NCBI RefSeq assembly: GCF_017744045.1
Contig: NZ_JAGHRD010000003.1
Length of the DNA: 64,000 bases
Source of the DNA: Pelagimonas sp017744045
GTDB lineage: Bacteria > Pseudomonadota > Alphaproteobacteria > Rhodobacterales > Rhodobacteraceae
Reading direction: 5' to 3' (one strand)
Positions within the stretch are counted from its first letter, which is position 1; each line of letters begins with the position of its first letter. The position numbers were made by a program, and so were the translations under genes. The notes under the pieces were generated by a model. That model was given only the letters and a program-made list of their open reading frames with translations, was not told where the DNA came from and did no database searches. Positions 40,873 through 49,619 of this stretch are shown one piece after another.

Positions 40873-42227
40873 GTGACTGGTTGACCAGCCTGCCCGAAGC
40901 GGCACAGACCTATCTGGACGGGCAACGCCTCGACGAGGTCGAATGCATCGTGTCGGACCTGCCCGGTATCGCGCGGGGCAAGGCCGTACCTGCGTCTAAA
41001 TTCGCACGGCAAAAGCATTTCCACCTGCCTGACTCGATCTTTTTCCAAACCATCACAGGGGGTTGGGGAGAGGCGGCCGATGAGGATGGCTTTATCGAAA
41101 AGGACATGCTGCTGCGCCCGGATATGACCACGGCCACAGCTGCGCCCTGGACTGGCGACTGGACGTTGCAGGTCATTCATGACGCCTTTGACCGCCATGG
41201 TGAGCCGATCCCCTACGCACCGCGCAACGTTCTGAAACGGGTTGTTGAGCTCTATCATGCGCAGGGTTGGAAACCGGTTGTCGCGCCTGAGATGGAGTTC
41301 TTTTTGATCGCGCGCAACCTTGATCCGGCGCAGGATATCATGCCGATGACAGGGCGTTCTGGACGTCCGGCGGCCGCGCGCCAGGCCTATAGCATGACGG
41401 CAGTGGATGAATTTGGTCCGGTGATCGACGACATTTATGATTTTGCCGAGGCGCAGGGGTTTGAGATTGACGGCATCACCCAGGAAGGCGGGGCCGGTCA
41501 GTTGGAGATCAACCTGCGCCACGGTGATCCGGTGAAACTGGCCGATGAAGTATTCTATTTCAAACGCCTGATCCGCGAAGCCGCCCTGCGCCACAATTGC
41601 TTTGCCACTTTCATGGCCAAACCCATCGCCGAAGAGCCGGGCAGCGCCATGCATATTCACCATTCGGTGTTGGATATGGAAACCGGGCAAAACATCTTTG
41701 TCGGTCCGCAAGAGGGGGAGACGGATGCGTTTTTCCACTTTATCGGCGGTTTGCAAAAACATCTGCCTTCGGCCATCGCCGTGCTGGCCCCTTTCGTGAA
41801 CTCGTATCGCCGATATGTGCGGGACCACGCCGCGCCGATCAATCTGGAATGGGCGCGGGACAATCGCACCACCGGTATTCGTGTGCCGCTATCCGAGGCT
41901 CAGGCCCGACGGGTGGAAAACCGCATCGCTGGGATGGATTGCAACCCTTACTTGGGCATCGCGGCCTCGCTGGCCTGTGGCTATCTTGGGATGATGGAAA
42001 AACAACGTCCCTCAGCGCAATTCCGTGGCGATGCTTATGAAGGCGAAACCGATATTCCCCGCGTTCAAGGGCAGGCCCTGGCGCTGTTTGAACAGGCCAC
42101 GGATTTACATGCGGTGCTGGGTGAGGATTTTGCCCGCGTCTATTCCATCGTGAAACGCGCGGAATATGAGGAGTTTTTGCAGGTGATTTCCCCTTGGGAG
42201 CGGGAACATTTGTTGCTCAACGTGTAG
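40869..42227 (+). CDS. Glutamine synthetase-like ligase, probable gamma-glutamylamine synthetase (second)
   Basis: The 452-residue protein shares the glutamine synthetase fold with the gene at 38807: SDLPGIARGKAVPASKF, VAPEMEFFLIARNLDPA, TQEGGAGQLEINLRHGDP, SAMHIHHSVLDMETGQN and TTGIRVPLSEAQARRVENR. Divergence between the two enzymes in loops suggests distinct amine substrates. It is coupled to the amidotransferase by an ATGA overlap. A family B repeat starts 2 bp after its stop, before the oxidase. Confidence 0.86.
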   Translation: MSDWLTSLPEAAQTYLDGQRLDEVECIVSDLPGIARGKAVPASKFARQKHFHLPDSIFFQTITGGWGEAADEDGFIEKDMLLRPDMTTATAAPWTGDWTLQVIHDAFDRHGEPIPYAPRNVLKRVVELYHAQGWKPVVAPEMEFFLIARNLDPAQDIMPMTGRSGRPAAARQAYSMTAVDEFGPVIDDIYDFAEAQGFEIDGITQEGGAGQLEINLRHGDPVKLADEVFYFKRLIREAALRHNCFATFMAKPIAEEPGSAMHIHHSVLDMETGQNIFVGPQEGETDAFFHFIGGLQKHLPSAIAVLAPFVNSYRRYVRDHAAPINLEWARDNRTTGIRVPLSEAQARRVENRIAGMDCNPYLGIAASLACGYLGMMEKQRPSAQFRGDAYEGETDIPRVQGQALALFEQATDLHAVLGEDFARVYSIVKRAEYEEFLQVISPWEREHLLLNV

Positions 42228-42228
42228 G

Positions 42229-42291
42229 GGGCGCTGCCCCGTCCCGAGCAAGCTCGGGACTCCCCGGGATATTTTTGGCCCAAAGAAACCA
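42229..42291 (+). repeat. Dispersed hairpin repeat, family B, copy 2
   Basis: The copy is nearly identical to copy 1: GGGGCGCTGCCCC, then the stem GTCCCGAGCAAGCTCGGGAC, then TCCCCGGGATATTTTTGGCC and AAAGAAACC. It starts right after the ligase stop codon. Confidence 0.88.
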
Positions 42292-42317
42292 CGAAGAGAT
42301 ATTTGGGAGCTGTGCGC

Positions 42318-43625
42318 GTGAACCTGCTATTTACCAATGACAAAAAAGGTGCCTTTCCGGCAAGTTGGTATGCCGCAACCGCAGGGGATGCGCCGGATTA
42401 TGATCGGCTGCGCGGTGAGACACGCGCGGATGTCTGCATCATTGGCGGCGGGTTCACCGGCCTGTCGGCGGCGCTGCACCTGGCCGAGGCCGGGCTGGAC
42501 GTGGCTGTGCTGGAAGCGCATCGGGTCGGGTTTGGCGCCTCGGGGCGTAATGGCGGGCAGCTAGGCTCGGGGCAGAGGCAAGATCACCAGGAGTTGGAGC
42601 GCATGATCGGCCGCGATGCGGCGCGGCGCATGTGGGAACTTGGGCAAGAGGCCAAGGCGCTGGTGCGCGATCTTGTTGCAAAGCATCAGATTGAATGTGC
42701 GCTGAAGGATGGCGTGGCCTGGGCGGCGAGTTCGGAAATGTCGCGCCGTTGGACCCATGATTATGCGGCGTTTTTGCAAGAGCGCTATGACTATCCGATT
42801 GAGGCGCTGGATGCGGCGGATTTTGCGCAAATATGCCCCTCGCCGGATTATCAGGGCGGGATGCTGGATATGGGCGCGGCACACCTGCACCCGCTGCGCC
42901 TGGCCCTGGGTTTGGCCCGCGCAGCCCACGCCGCCGGGGCGCGGATTTTTGAGCATGCCCATGTGCATCACGTCAAACCCAATGCGGCAGGTAAAATCCG
43001 CATCGCCACGGATCAGGGTCATGTGTTGGCCGATCATCTGATCTATGCCTGTAACGGCTACCTTGGCGGGTTGGAGCGCAAAGTCGCCGCACGGGTCATG
43101 CCGATCAACAATTTCATTGTCGCAACAGAACCTTTGGGTGCGCGCACGGCCGAGGTTTTGACTCGTGACATTGCTGTCGCAGATGACCGTTTTGTGGTGA
43201 ATTATTTCCGCCTGAGCGAGGACAAACGCCTGCTCTTTGGCGGGGGCGAAAGCTATGGCTATCGCTTTCCTTCGGATATTCGCGCCGTGGTTTCAAAGCC
43301 AATGCTGCAGGTTTTTCCGAGCCTTAGGGATGTAAAGCTGGATTATGCCTGGGGTGGGACGCTGGCGATCACCATGAAACGCATGCCTTATCTGGCCCGC
43401 CTCGCTCCGAACATCCTGTCGGCTTCGGGCTATAGCGGGCATGGGTTGGGCAATGCTATTCAGGCGGGCAAATTGATGGCCGAAGCTGTGCGCGGTCAAT
43501 CCGCGGGCTTTGACGCCTTTGCTGCCTTGCCAACAACCCGCTTTCCTGGCGGGTCCGGATTCCGCACGCCGCTGCTCAGCCTCGCCATGAGTTGGTACGC
43601 GATGCGCGACCGGCTGGGCTTCTGA
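42318..43625 (+). CDS. FAD-dependent amine oxidoreductase, PuuB/DAO family
   Basis: The 435-residue flavoprotein begins with the FAD motif ADVCIIGGGFTGLSAALHLA near residues 36-55, then VGFGASGRNGGQLGSGQ, and carries the C-terminal ASGYSGHGLGNAIQAGKLMA. The DAO-type fold and motif set match gamma-glutamylputrescine oxidase (PuuB) and related enzymes, which convert the gamma-glutamylated amine to an aldehyde. I chose the GTG at 42318, with GGGAG upstream; an in-frame GTG six bases earlier is possible. Without a linked aldehyde dehydrogenase the next step must be encoded elsewhere. Confidence 0.85.
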   Translation: MNLLFTNDKKGAFPASWYAATAGDAPDYDRLRGETRADVCIIGGGFTGLSAALHLAEAGLDVAVLEAHRVGFGASGRNGGQLGSGQRQDHQELERMIGRDAARRMWELGQEAKALVRDLVAKHQIECALKDGVAWAASSEMSRRWTHDYAAFLQERYDYPIEALDAADFAQICPSPDYQGGMLDMGAAHLHPLRLALGLARAAHAAGARIFEHAHVHHVKPNAAGKIRIATDQGHVLADHLIYACNGYLGGLERKVAARVMPINNFIVATEPLGARTAEVLTRDIAVADDRFVVNYFRLSEDKRLLFGGGESYGYRFPSDIRAVVSKPMLQVFPSLRDVKLDYAWGGTLAITMKRMPYLARLAPNILSASGYSGHGLGNAIQAGKLMAEAVRGQSAGFDAFAALPTTRFPGGSGFRTPLLSLAMSWYAMRDRLGF

Positions 43626-43726
43626 CCGCGCCCCAGTGTCATTAACTTTTCATGTCCAGGCAGAGGATTTCTCTTGGTGTGCGCAGGCCACTAGTTTAAG
43701 AATATTCAAAACTGAAATTCAGGAAA

Positions 43727-44935
43727 ATGAAATCCATGCTTCCGAACATGCACGATGCCGAGCCGATCCCCGAAGCCGCCCGCGCCGAAATTGACCGGCT
43801 GCTACAATCCGGGGATCTGTTTCGCTACCACGCGCCACAAGATGCGCCGGTGGCCCTGTTGGAACAGGAATTCGCCGCCGCTCTGGGCAGCAAGTATGCT
43901 TTGGCTGTATCAAGCTGTTCGGCGGCGCTGTTTCTGTCGCTAAAAGCCCTGGATCTGCCCCGCGATGCCCGTGTGATGATTCCCGGCTTTACCTTTGCTG
44001 CTGTGCCATCGTCGATCGTACATGCGGATTGCATTCCGGTGCTGTGTGAAGTTGGCGAAAATTACCGCATCGACATGGCAGATTTTGAGGCCAAGATTGA
44101 CGCTGTTCAGGCAGTGATCATCTCTCATATGCGCGGTCATACTTCGGATATGGACGCGATTATGGCGCTGTGTGAGGCACGCAATATTCCGGTGATCGAG
44201 GACGCGGCCCATAGCCTGGGCACCACCTGGCATGGCAAGAATATCGGCACGATTGGCAAGATCGGCTGCTTTAGCTTTCAAAGCTATAAGATGATCAATG
44301 CTGGCGAAGGCGGGATCATGATCACCGATGATGCCGAGATCGTAGCGCGAGCGGTCATCCTGTCGGGTGCTTATGAGCATAACTGGCGCAAGCATATGGA
44401 TCGCAAGGATAATTCAGCTGAACTGGAAGAAGCCTTTGCCAAGTGGCAGAACAAATTGCCGCTGTATAACCTGCGCTTGTCCAACCTGGCTGCTGCGGTG
44501 ATCCGCCCGCAAATTCCTGTGCTCACATCGCGGGTATCTGCCGGGCGGCGCAATCATGATCGGGTGGCAGAGCAGATCAATCAGAGCCCCTGGATCAACG
44601 TGCCTGCCAAGCTGGAGCCCGAGGATCGCGCGCCGGATTCGCTGCAATTCAACCTCTGTGGCATGTCCGATGAGGACGTGCATGGCTTTGTGGCAGCGGC
44701 TGAGGCTTTGGGCGTCAAGGTTCAGGTCTTTGGCCTGACCAATGACAATGCCCGCGCCTTTTGGAACTGGGAATTCCTGCCTGAGAAGTTTGACCTGCCC
44801 AAGACGCGCGCCATGCTGATGCGGGCCTGTGACACCCGTCTGCCGGCCCGTTTGAGCGAAGCGGATTGCGACGCGGTGGCGGCTGTGCTGATACAGGCCG
44901 CGACCCACGTCATGGAGCCGGTTGCGGCGCAATAA
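43727..44935 (+). CDS. DegT/DnrJ/EryC1/StrS-family aminotransferase
   Basis: The 402-residue PLP enzyme has the family pattern. ALAVSSCSAALFLSLKALDL is in the N-terminal cofactor region, IPGFTFAAVPSSIVHADCIP follows, then VIEDAAHSLGTTWHGKNIG near residue 165, and the active lysine in GCFSFQSYKMINAGEGG near residue 186. The family mostly modifies nucleotide sugars, but members acting on other amines and amino sugars exist. Here it follows the gamma-glutamylamine oxidase by 100 bp on the same strand; whether it belongs to the amine pathway is not shown. The start has a weak upstream ribosome site. Confidence 0.83.
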   Translation: MKSMLPNMHDAEPIPEAARAEIDRLLQSGDLFRYHAPQDAPVALLEQEFAAALGSKYALAVSSCSAALFLSLKALDLPRDARVMIPGFTFAAVPSSIVHADCIPVLCEVGENYRIDMADFEAKIDAVQAVIISHMRGHTSDMDAIMALCEARNIPVIEDAAHSLGTTWHGKNIGTIGKIGCFSFQSYKMINAGEGGIMITDDAEIVARAVILSGAYEHNWRKHMDRKDNSAELEEAFAKWQNKLPLYNLRLSNLAAAVIRPQIPVLTSRVSAGRRNHDRVAEQINQSPWINVPAKLEPEDRAPDSLQFNLCGMSDEDVHGFVAAAEALGVKVQVFGLTNDNARAFWNWEFLPEKFDLPKTRAMLMRACDTRLPARLSEADCDAVAAVLIQAATHVMEPVAAQ

Positions 44936-44945
44936 GCATGAAAAA

Positions 44946-44968
44946 GGTGGGGTAGAACCCCACCCTAC
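44946..44968 (+). repeat. Dispersed hairpin repeat, family A, copy 3
   Basis: GGTGGGGT-(AGA)-ACCCCACC is followed by CTAC, 10 bp after the aminotransferase stop. It has the same orientation relative to its upstream gene as copies 1 and 2. Confidence 0.82.
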
Positions 44969-44988
44969 ATCTTGCCGGTCAGGGCAGT

Positions 44989-45552
44989 TTACTTGTCGAG
45001 CTTGGACAGTTTATCCTGCAGATCGCTCAGCTGTTTGCGGATCGCTTCGAGGTCCTCGCCCTCTTCTGGAGCATCCTGTCGTGGTGCGGTTGTGCCAGCC
45101 ATACCCCCTGTCATCGCCTTCAGAAACGCCTCTTGCTGCGCTTGCAGCGCCTCAAAGCCCGGCATATTGGCCATCGGGTTCATAGAGCCCATTGGGCTCG
45201 CTGCGCCCATGTTTTCCATCCACTTGGACTGGCTGTCGCGAAACATCTCAAAGCTGGCCGCCAGGAATTGCGGCACTGTGCTGCCTGCCTGACTGGTATA
45301 GCTGCGCACCAGATCGGTCAGCACATTGATCGGCAGAACGCTTTCGCCTTTGCTTTCATGTTCGGCCACAATTTGCAGCAGATATTGTCGGGTCAGATCA
45401 TCACCCGATTTCAGGTCGATAATCTCGACATCCCGGCCATCTCGGATAAAGCCCGCGATATCCTCCAACGTGACGTAGTCGGAGGTTTCCGTATTATAAA
45501 GCCGCCGACTTGCGTAGCGCTTAATCAATAACGGCTTGTCTTGTTCAGCCAT
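44989..45552 (-). CDS. phaR: Polyhydroxyalkanoate synthesis repressor PhaR
   Basis: PhaR represses phasin and PHA genes by binding DNA and PHA granules. The 187-residue product has the N-terminal PHB/PHA accumulation regulator domain, LLIKRYASRRLYNTETSDYVT with DGRDVEIIDLKSGDDLTRQYL, and a DUF-type middle with SMNPMANMPGFEALQAQQEA. It ends in a coiled-coil tail EAIRKQLSDLQDKLSKLDK. I chose the ATG at 45552; an ATG at 45585 adds 11 residues. No phaC or phasin gene is in the window, so its targets lie elsewhere. Confidence 0.92.
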   Translation of the reverse strand: MAEQDKPLLIKRYASRRLYNTETSDYVTLEDIAGFIRDGRDVEIIDLKSGDDLTRQYLLQIVAEHESKGESVLPINVLTDLVRSYTSQAGSTVPQFLAASFEMFRDSQSKWMENMGAASPMGSMNPMANMPGFEALQAQQEAFLKAMTGGMAGTTAPRQDAPEEGEDLEAIRKQLSDLQDKLSKLDK

Positions 45553-45647
45553 CCTCGCCTCCCCTGCGATGCAGCAACGCAGCAAAGCTTATGCGAGCGC
45601 AGAACAAAAAGAAAGCCTGTCAAAAGGATAGCGACATATTCGTCGCG

Positions 45648-47207
45648 TCAGAACAGGCTGCCTTGCGTCGGTTTCGGTGGGTTCGGCGGTTTTTTCGCTG
45701 CTTTTCGCGCTGTTTTTCCGCCCCCCACGGCCAGGCGACCATCGGCAAATTCGATCTCGAGCGCCGAGGCTTTCTTTGCATCCGCAGCGCTGGTCATCAC
45801 GTTTCCGTCCCCATGCACCACCGCATAGCCGCGGCGCAGCGTTTCCTTATAGCCCAGGGTTTCGCGCAACCGATCCAAGGCATCCAATTTGGCCCGCGCA
45901 TCTGTTATGCGGGTATTCTGGCTGTCATCCAATCGGCGCGACAAGGCGGCAAGCCGTTCTGATTGCAGCGAAATTTCCCGGAGAATTGGGCGATCAGACA
46001 GGCGATTGCCCCGCTGCATCAACGCCTCGCGCCGGGTGTCCACCAAGCGTTGTAAGGCCGGGTGCAGACGTCGCGCGCGCTCATCCAGCTTGTTGCGTTC
46101 CGTGACAATCGCCCGGCTCAGCACGCCAGGACGAAGGCTGCCAGCGCTTTCTGACAGGCGCAGACGTTGACGATCCACCAAGCGGCGCAATGCGGCGGGG
46201 AGTTTGTCGCCCATCACGTCCAACCGTTGCCGAGGCCCCTCAAGCAGGGTTTCGGCGCGCGGCAAGGCACGGCCCAGATCTCGCAACCGCTGACCGCGTT
46301 GTTCAAGGCGTTGCTCAACCGCGCGTGTCATGCGCGCGTCAAAATCCCGCAGCCCGGCCAACAACTCCATGCGCACCGGCACCGCCAATTCCGCCGCCGC
46401 CGTAGGTGTCGGGGCGCGGCGGTCCGAGACATAGTCGATCAGAGTCGTATCGGTCTCATGCCCCACAGCCGAGATCAGTGGAATTTCCGAGGCCGCCGCG
46501 GCACGCGCCACGATCTCTTCGTTAAAGCCCCAGAGGTCTTCGACCGAACCACCACCGCGTGCCACGATCAACAGATCAGGTCGGGGCAAGGCACCGCCCG
46601 GGGTGAGTTGGTTAAAGCCATTGATCGCGCGGGCCACTTCGGGCGCGCATTTCGCGCCCTGCACGGCAACAGGCCAAACCAGCACTTTGCGCGGGAAACG
46701 GTCGCGCAGGCGGTGCAGAATATCGCGGATCACCGCCCCCGAGGGTGAGGTCACAACACCAATGATTTCAGGCAGGTAGGGCAAGGACCTTTTGCGCGCG
46801 GGATCAAACAGCCCTTCGGCCTGCAGCTGCGCCTTGCGCTTTTCCAGCATCGCCATAAGCGCCCCAGCCCCGGCGGGGCGGATCTCTTCGAGGATGATCT
46901 GGTATTTCGACTGACCGGGAAAGGTGGTCATCTTGCCGGTGGCGATGACCTCCATGCCCTCCTCGGGCTGGGTCTGCTGGCGGGCGGCCACGCCTTTCCA
47001 CATGATACCCGCGATGACCGATTTGTCATCCTTGAGGTCAAGATACACATGCCCCGAGCGCGGACGGCTGACCCGCCCGACCTCGCCACGCACGCGGACA
47101 AAGCCAAACTCACCCTCAATCGTGCGCTTGACCGCGCCAGAGAGTTCCGAAACCGTGAATTCCGGGGCGTTGTCTGATGTGTCCGGGGTGTCGTCGAAAA
47201 GGTCCAT
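45648..47207 (-). CDS. xseA: Exodeoxyribonuclease VII large subunit
   Basis: XseA is the catalytic subunit of a bidirectional single-strand exonuclease. The 519-residue product has an N-terminal OB-fold (FTVSELSGAVKRTIEGEFG). The nuclease core includes PEIIGVVTSPSGAVIRDI, LIVARGGGSVEDLWGFNEE and AVGHETDTTLIDYVSDRRAP. A long coiled-coil with many Arg/Glu/Leu repeats follows, then the terminal VHGDGNVMTSAADAKK segment, ending KPPNPPKPTQGSLF. Length is somewhat above E. coli XseA because of the C-terminal extension. The small subunit xseB is not adjacent. Confidence 0.95.
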   Translation of the reverse strand: MDLFDDTPDTSDNAPEFTVSELSGAVKRTIEGEFGFVRVRGEVGRVSRPRSGHVYLDLKDDKSVIAGIMWKGVAARQQTQPEEGMEVIATGKMTTFPGQSKYQIILEEIRPAGAGALMAMLEKRKAQLQAEGLFDPARKRSLPYLPEIIGVVTSPSGAVIRDILHRLRDRFPRKVLVWPVAVQGAKCAPEVARAINGFNQLTPGGALPRPDLLIVARGGGSVEDLWGFNEEIVARAAAASEIPLISAVGHETDTTLIDYVSDRRAPTPTAAAELAVPVRMELLAGLRDFDARMTRAVEQRLEQRGQRLRDLGRALPRAETLLEGPRQRLDVMGDKLPAALRRLVDRQRLRLSESAGSLRPGVLSRAIVTERNKLDERARRLHPALQRLVDTRREALMQRGNRLSDRPILREISLQSERLAALSRRLDDSQNTRITDARAKLDALDRLRETLGYKETLRRGYAVVHGDGNVMTSAADAKKASALEIEFADGRLAVGGGKTARKAAKKPPNPPKPTQGSLF

Positions 47208-47264
47208 GCTCTGCCTTGAATTCTTGGGTCAACTCGGGTGACCTCTCTTCGAGTTCAGAATGAC

Positions 47265-47465
47265 ATGTGCAGCAACGGTAAGAAAGTCAAAATGGTAGAG
47301 GTTGAAAACCCATGGGCCGGAAAGGTCTTTGTGTCTGGTTCTGACACAGCTAGCCGAGTCTTCTACAAGTTCTCAGTGGATTGCTCATCCGTCACTTTGA
47401 TCACCATGCAGGATGGAATCACAACTCCGGTCTCCCAAAAGACATGTAGGTTGCGCAAATTCTAA
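47265..47465 (+). CDS. Possible small protein, low-GC region upstream of purD
   Basis: An open frame of 66 codons starts MCSNGKKVKMVEVENPWAGK, followed by VFVSGSDTASRVFYKFSVD. It lies in a lower-GC stretch unlike its neighbours and shows no motif I recognise. There is no good ribosome site in front of it. It may be a fragment of a transferred gene or a chance frame. The rest of 47208-47647 is non-coding as far as I can see, apart from a hairpin at 47605. Confidence 0.25.
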   Translation: MCSNGKKVKMVEVENPWAGKVFVSGSDTASRVFYKFSVDCSSVTLITMQDGITTPVSQKTCRLRKF

Positions 47466-47604
47466 GGCGGATGGATGTTGCAAAGCCGTCCGGCTGTCAT
47501 CTACTTCCAAAAGGATGGCACCTCAGCGAAGGCGATCTCGGGATACCCACCGGTTCCACTGGCATTGGAAAAGTGCTCTGATCCACAGCTTGCCCTTGAG
47601 TGAG

Positions 47605-47624
47605 AGGGGCCTTAGAAGGCCCCT
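47605..47624 (+). other. Hairpin in the purD leader
   Basis: AGGGGCCTT and AAGGCCCCT form a 9-bp stem with a two-base centre, 23 bp before the purD start codon. There is no T-run behind it, so it is more likely a leader structure or a weak terminator. No riboswitch consensus was recognised. Confidence 0.45.
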
Positions 47625-47647
47625 GACGAACATCTGGGGGCAGCATC

Positions 47648-48910
47648 ATGAACATCCTAATTCTCGGTAGCGGCGGGCGTGAGCACGCTTTGGCATGGGC
47701 GGTGTTGCAAAACCCCAAATGTGACAAGTTGATCGTGGCCCCTGGCAATGCCGGGATTGCGCAGATTGCCGAATGCGCGGCGATGGATGTGAATGATGGT
47801 GGTGTGGTGGCGGAATTCGTCAGCGAAAACGCCATTGATCTTGTGATCATCGGGCCAGAAGCCCCCTTGGCCGCCGGTGTTGCGGATCGCTTGCGCGAGG
47901 CGGGTGTGTCGGTCTTTGGCCCGTCCGCGGCGGCGGCGCGGCTTGAGGCCTCGAAAAGTTTTACCAAGGAAATCTGCGACGCGGCCAAGGCCCCGACAGC
48001 GGGCTATGGGCATTTCAAAGAGGCTGAGGCTGCAAAAGCCTATGTCCGCGCCCAAGGCGCGCCGATTGTGGTTAAGGCTGACGGTTTGGCAGCGGGCAAA
48101 GGCGTGATCATCGCCGAAACCGTGGCTGATGCCGAGGCGGCGATTGACGATATGTTTGGCGGCAGCTTTGGCGCGGCAGGGGCGGAGGTTGTGATCGAAG
48201 AATTCATGACCGGCGAAGAGGCGTCCTTGTTTGTGCTGGTTGATGGCGACACCTGCCTGCCCGTGGGCACCGCACAAGACCACAAGCGCGTTGGCGAAGG
48301 CGATACCGGTCTGAACACCGGCGGGATGGGGGCCTATTCCCCTGCCCCGGTGCTGAACGATGACGTGCTGGCCAAATGCATGGACGAGATCGTGCGCCCG
48401 ACCATGGCCGAGATGTCGCGACGTGGCACGCCCTATTCCGGCGTGCTCTATGTCGGTTTGATGATCGAAAACGGCCAACCGCGTCTGGTGGAATATAATG
48501 TGCGCTTTGGCGACCCGGAATGTCAGGTTCTGATGCTGCGACTTGGCGCGCAGGCGCTGGACCTGATGCAGGCCTGCGCCGAAGGGCGTTTGGAAGAGGC
48601 GCAGGTGACCTGGGCAGATGATCACGCCATGACCGTTGTGATGGCGGCAGAGGGTTATCCTGGATCTTATGAAAAGGGCACGGCGATCAAAGGCTTGGAT
48701 GCGTTGGTCGAGGACAGCTTTAACGTGTTGTTCCATGCCGGCACCTCGAAATCAGAGGCGGGGATTGTCGCCACCGGCGGGCGTGTCTTGAACGCCACTG
48801 CGCGCGGGGCCAGCCTGCAAGAGGCGCGTGACCGTGCCTATGCCATGGTGGACGCGGTGGATTGGCCCGAAGGATTTGTGCGCCGCGACATTGGCTGGCG
48901 CGCGCTTTAA
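47648..48910 (+). CDS. purD: Phosphoribosylamine--glycine ligase PurD
   Basis: PurD joins glycine to phosphoribosylamine in the second step of purine synthesis. The 420-residue protein starts MNILILGSGGREHALAWAVL, followed by KLIVAPGNAGIAQIAE. The ATP-grasp domain has VVKADGLAAGKGVIIA near residues 138-153, FMTGEEASLFVLVDGDTCLP, DTGLNTGGMGAYSPAPVL and EYNVRFGDPECQVLM. All the key regions are present and the length is normal. It is separated from xseA by a low-GC gap with a hairpin. Confidence 0.97.
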   Translation: MNILILGSGGREHALAWAVLQNPKCDKLIVAPGNAGIAQIAECAAMDVNDGGVVAEFVSENAIDLVIIGPEAPLAAGVADRLREAGVSVFGPSAAAARLEASKSFTKEICDAAKAPTAGYGHFKEAEAAKAYVRAQGAPIVVKADGLAAGKGVIIAETVADAEAAIDDMFGGSFGAAGAEVVIEEFMTGEEASLFVLVDGDTCLPVGTAQDHKRVGEGDTGLNTGGMGAYSPAPVLNDDVLAKCMDEIVRPTMAEMSRRGTPYSGVLYVGLMIENGQPRLVEYNVRFGDPECQVLMLRLGAQALDLMQACAEGRLEEAQVTWADDHAMTVVMAAEGYPGSYEKGTAIKGLDALVEDSFNVLFHAGTSKSEAGIVATGGRVLNATARGASLQEARDRAYAMVDAVDWPEGFVRRDIGWRAL

Positions 48911-49010
48911 GGCCATAGCGGCAGGTGGTACCCGGGTTGAAACCTTAAGGTTTCCGCGTGCGGCGGGCGGGATGAGGGGGCTTGCCCCCTCTGGGCCCTA
49001 AAGGACCCAT

Positions 49011-49610
49011 TCACCCCCAGGATATTTCTGGCCCAGAGAAACCAAAGGCTGGGCGCTGCGGGGTGAGGATGCCCTGTTCGGTGATGATCAGGTCGAGCGG
49101 TTGATCGGTTGGCTCGAGCGGGAGCTCATCTGCTTGTTGCGCGGCGAAGGCAAAGCCGACCGCCAAGGTTGGGCGTTTCGCCCGCAGCAATTCCAATGTA
49201 CGATCATAAAAGCCGCCACCATAGCCTAGACGCCCGCCCTCGATCGTAAAGGCGACCAGCGGGACAATGACGATTTCCGGCTCGATATAGTCGAGCTTGG
49301 CCGGGATCTGCGCGCCAAACGGGCCGTCTTGCAACGCGCAATCTGGCTCCCATCGGGCGAATTTCAACGGTTGCCCGGCCCCGATGATCACCGGAACAGC
49401 GACGGGGCCATGGGCGGCGGCCTCTTCCATCGCGGCGAGCGGATTGATCTCGGTTCGGATCGGCATATAGCCTGCAACCGGAACCCCGCGATGACCAGCG
49501 AGAAAGGCGCTGAGATGGCCTGCCTTGCCCGGTTGGTTGAAGGTAAAAGCCTCTTTGCGTCGCGCAAAAGCCGCCTTGCGTGCTGCGGCTTTTTCCTGTT
49601 CCAGATCCAT
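49011..49610 (-). CDS. 5-formyltetrahydrofolate cyclo-ligase
   Basis: The enzyme converts 5-formyl-THF to 5,10-methenyl-THF with ATP. The 199-residue product starts MDLEQEKAAARKAAFARRKE and has VPVAGYMPIRTEINPLAAME and PEIVIVPLVAFTIEGGRLG. The substrate-binding LGYGGGFYDRTLELL follows near residues 127-141. Its last residues, FGFSGPEISWG, and the stop codon are encoded by a family B repeat, an unusual 3' end. It lies 10 bp downstream of mgtE on the same strand. Confidence 0.92.
   Translation of the reverse strand: MDLEQEKAAARKAAFARRKEAFTFNQPGKAGHLSAFLAGHRGVPVAGYMPIRTEINPLAAMEEAAAHGPVAVPVIIGAGQPLKFARWEPDCALQDGPFGAQIPAKLDYIEPEIVIVPLVAFTIEGGRLGYGGGFYDRTLELLRAKRPTLAVGFAFAAQQADELPLEPTDQPLDLIITEQGILTPQRPAFGFSGPEISWG
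49013..49048 (+). repeat. Dispersed repeat, family B, partial copy (tail only)
   Basis: Only the tail CCCCCAGGATATTTCTGGCC-CAGAGAAACCAAAG is present, about 100 bp after the purD stop in the same direction as purD. It overlaps the 3' end of the opposite-strand cyclo-ligase gene, supplying its final codons. A GAGGGGGCTTGCCCCCTC palindrome lies just before it near 48973-48991. Confidence 0.75.
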
Positions 49611-49619
49611 CTCTTACCC

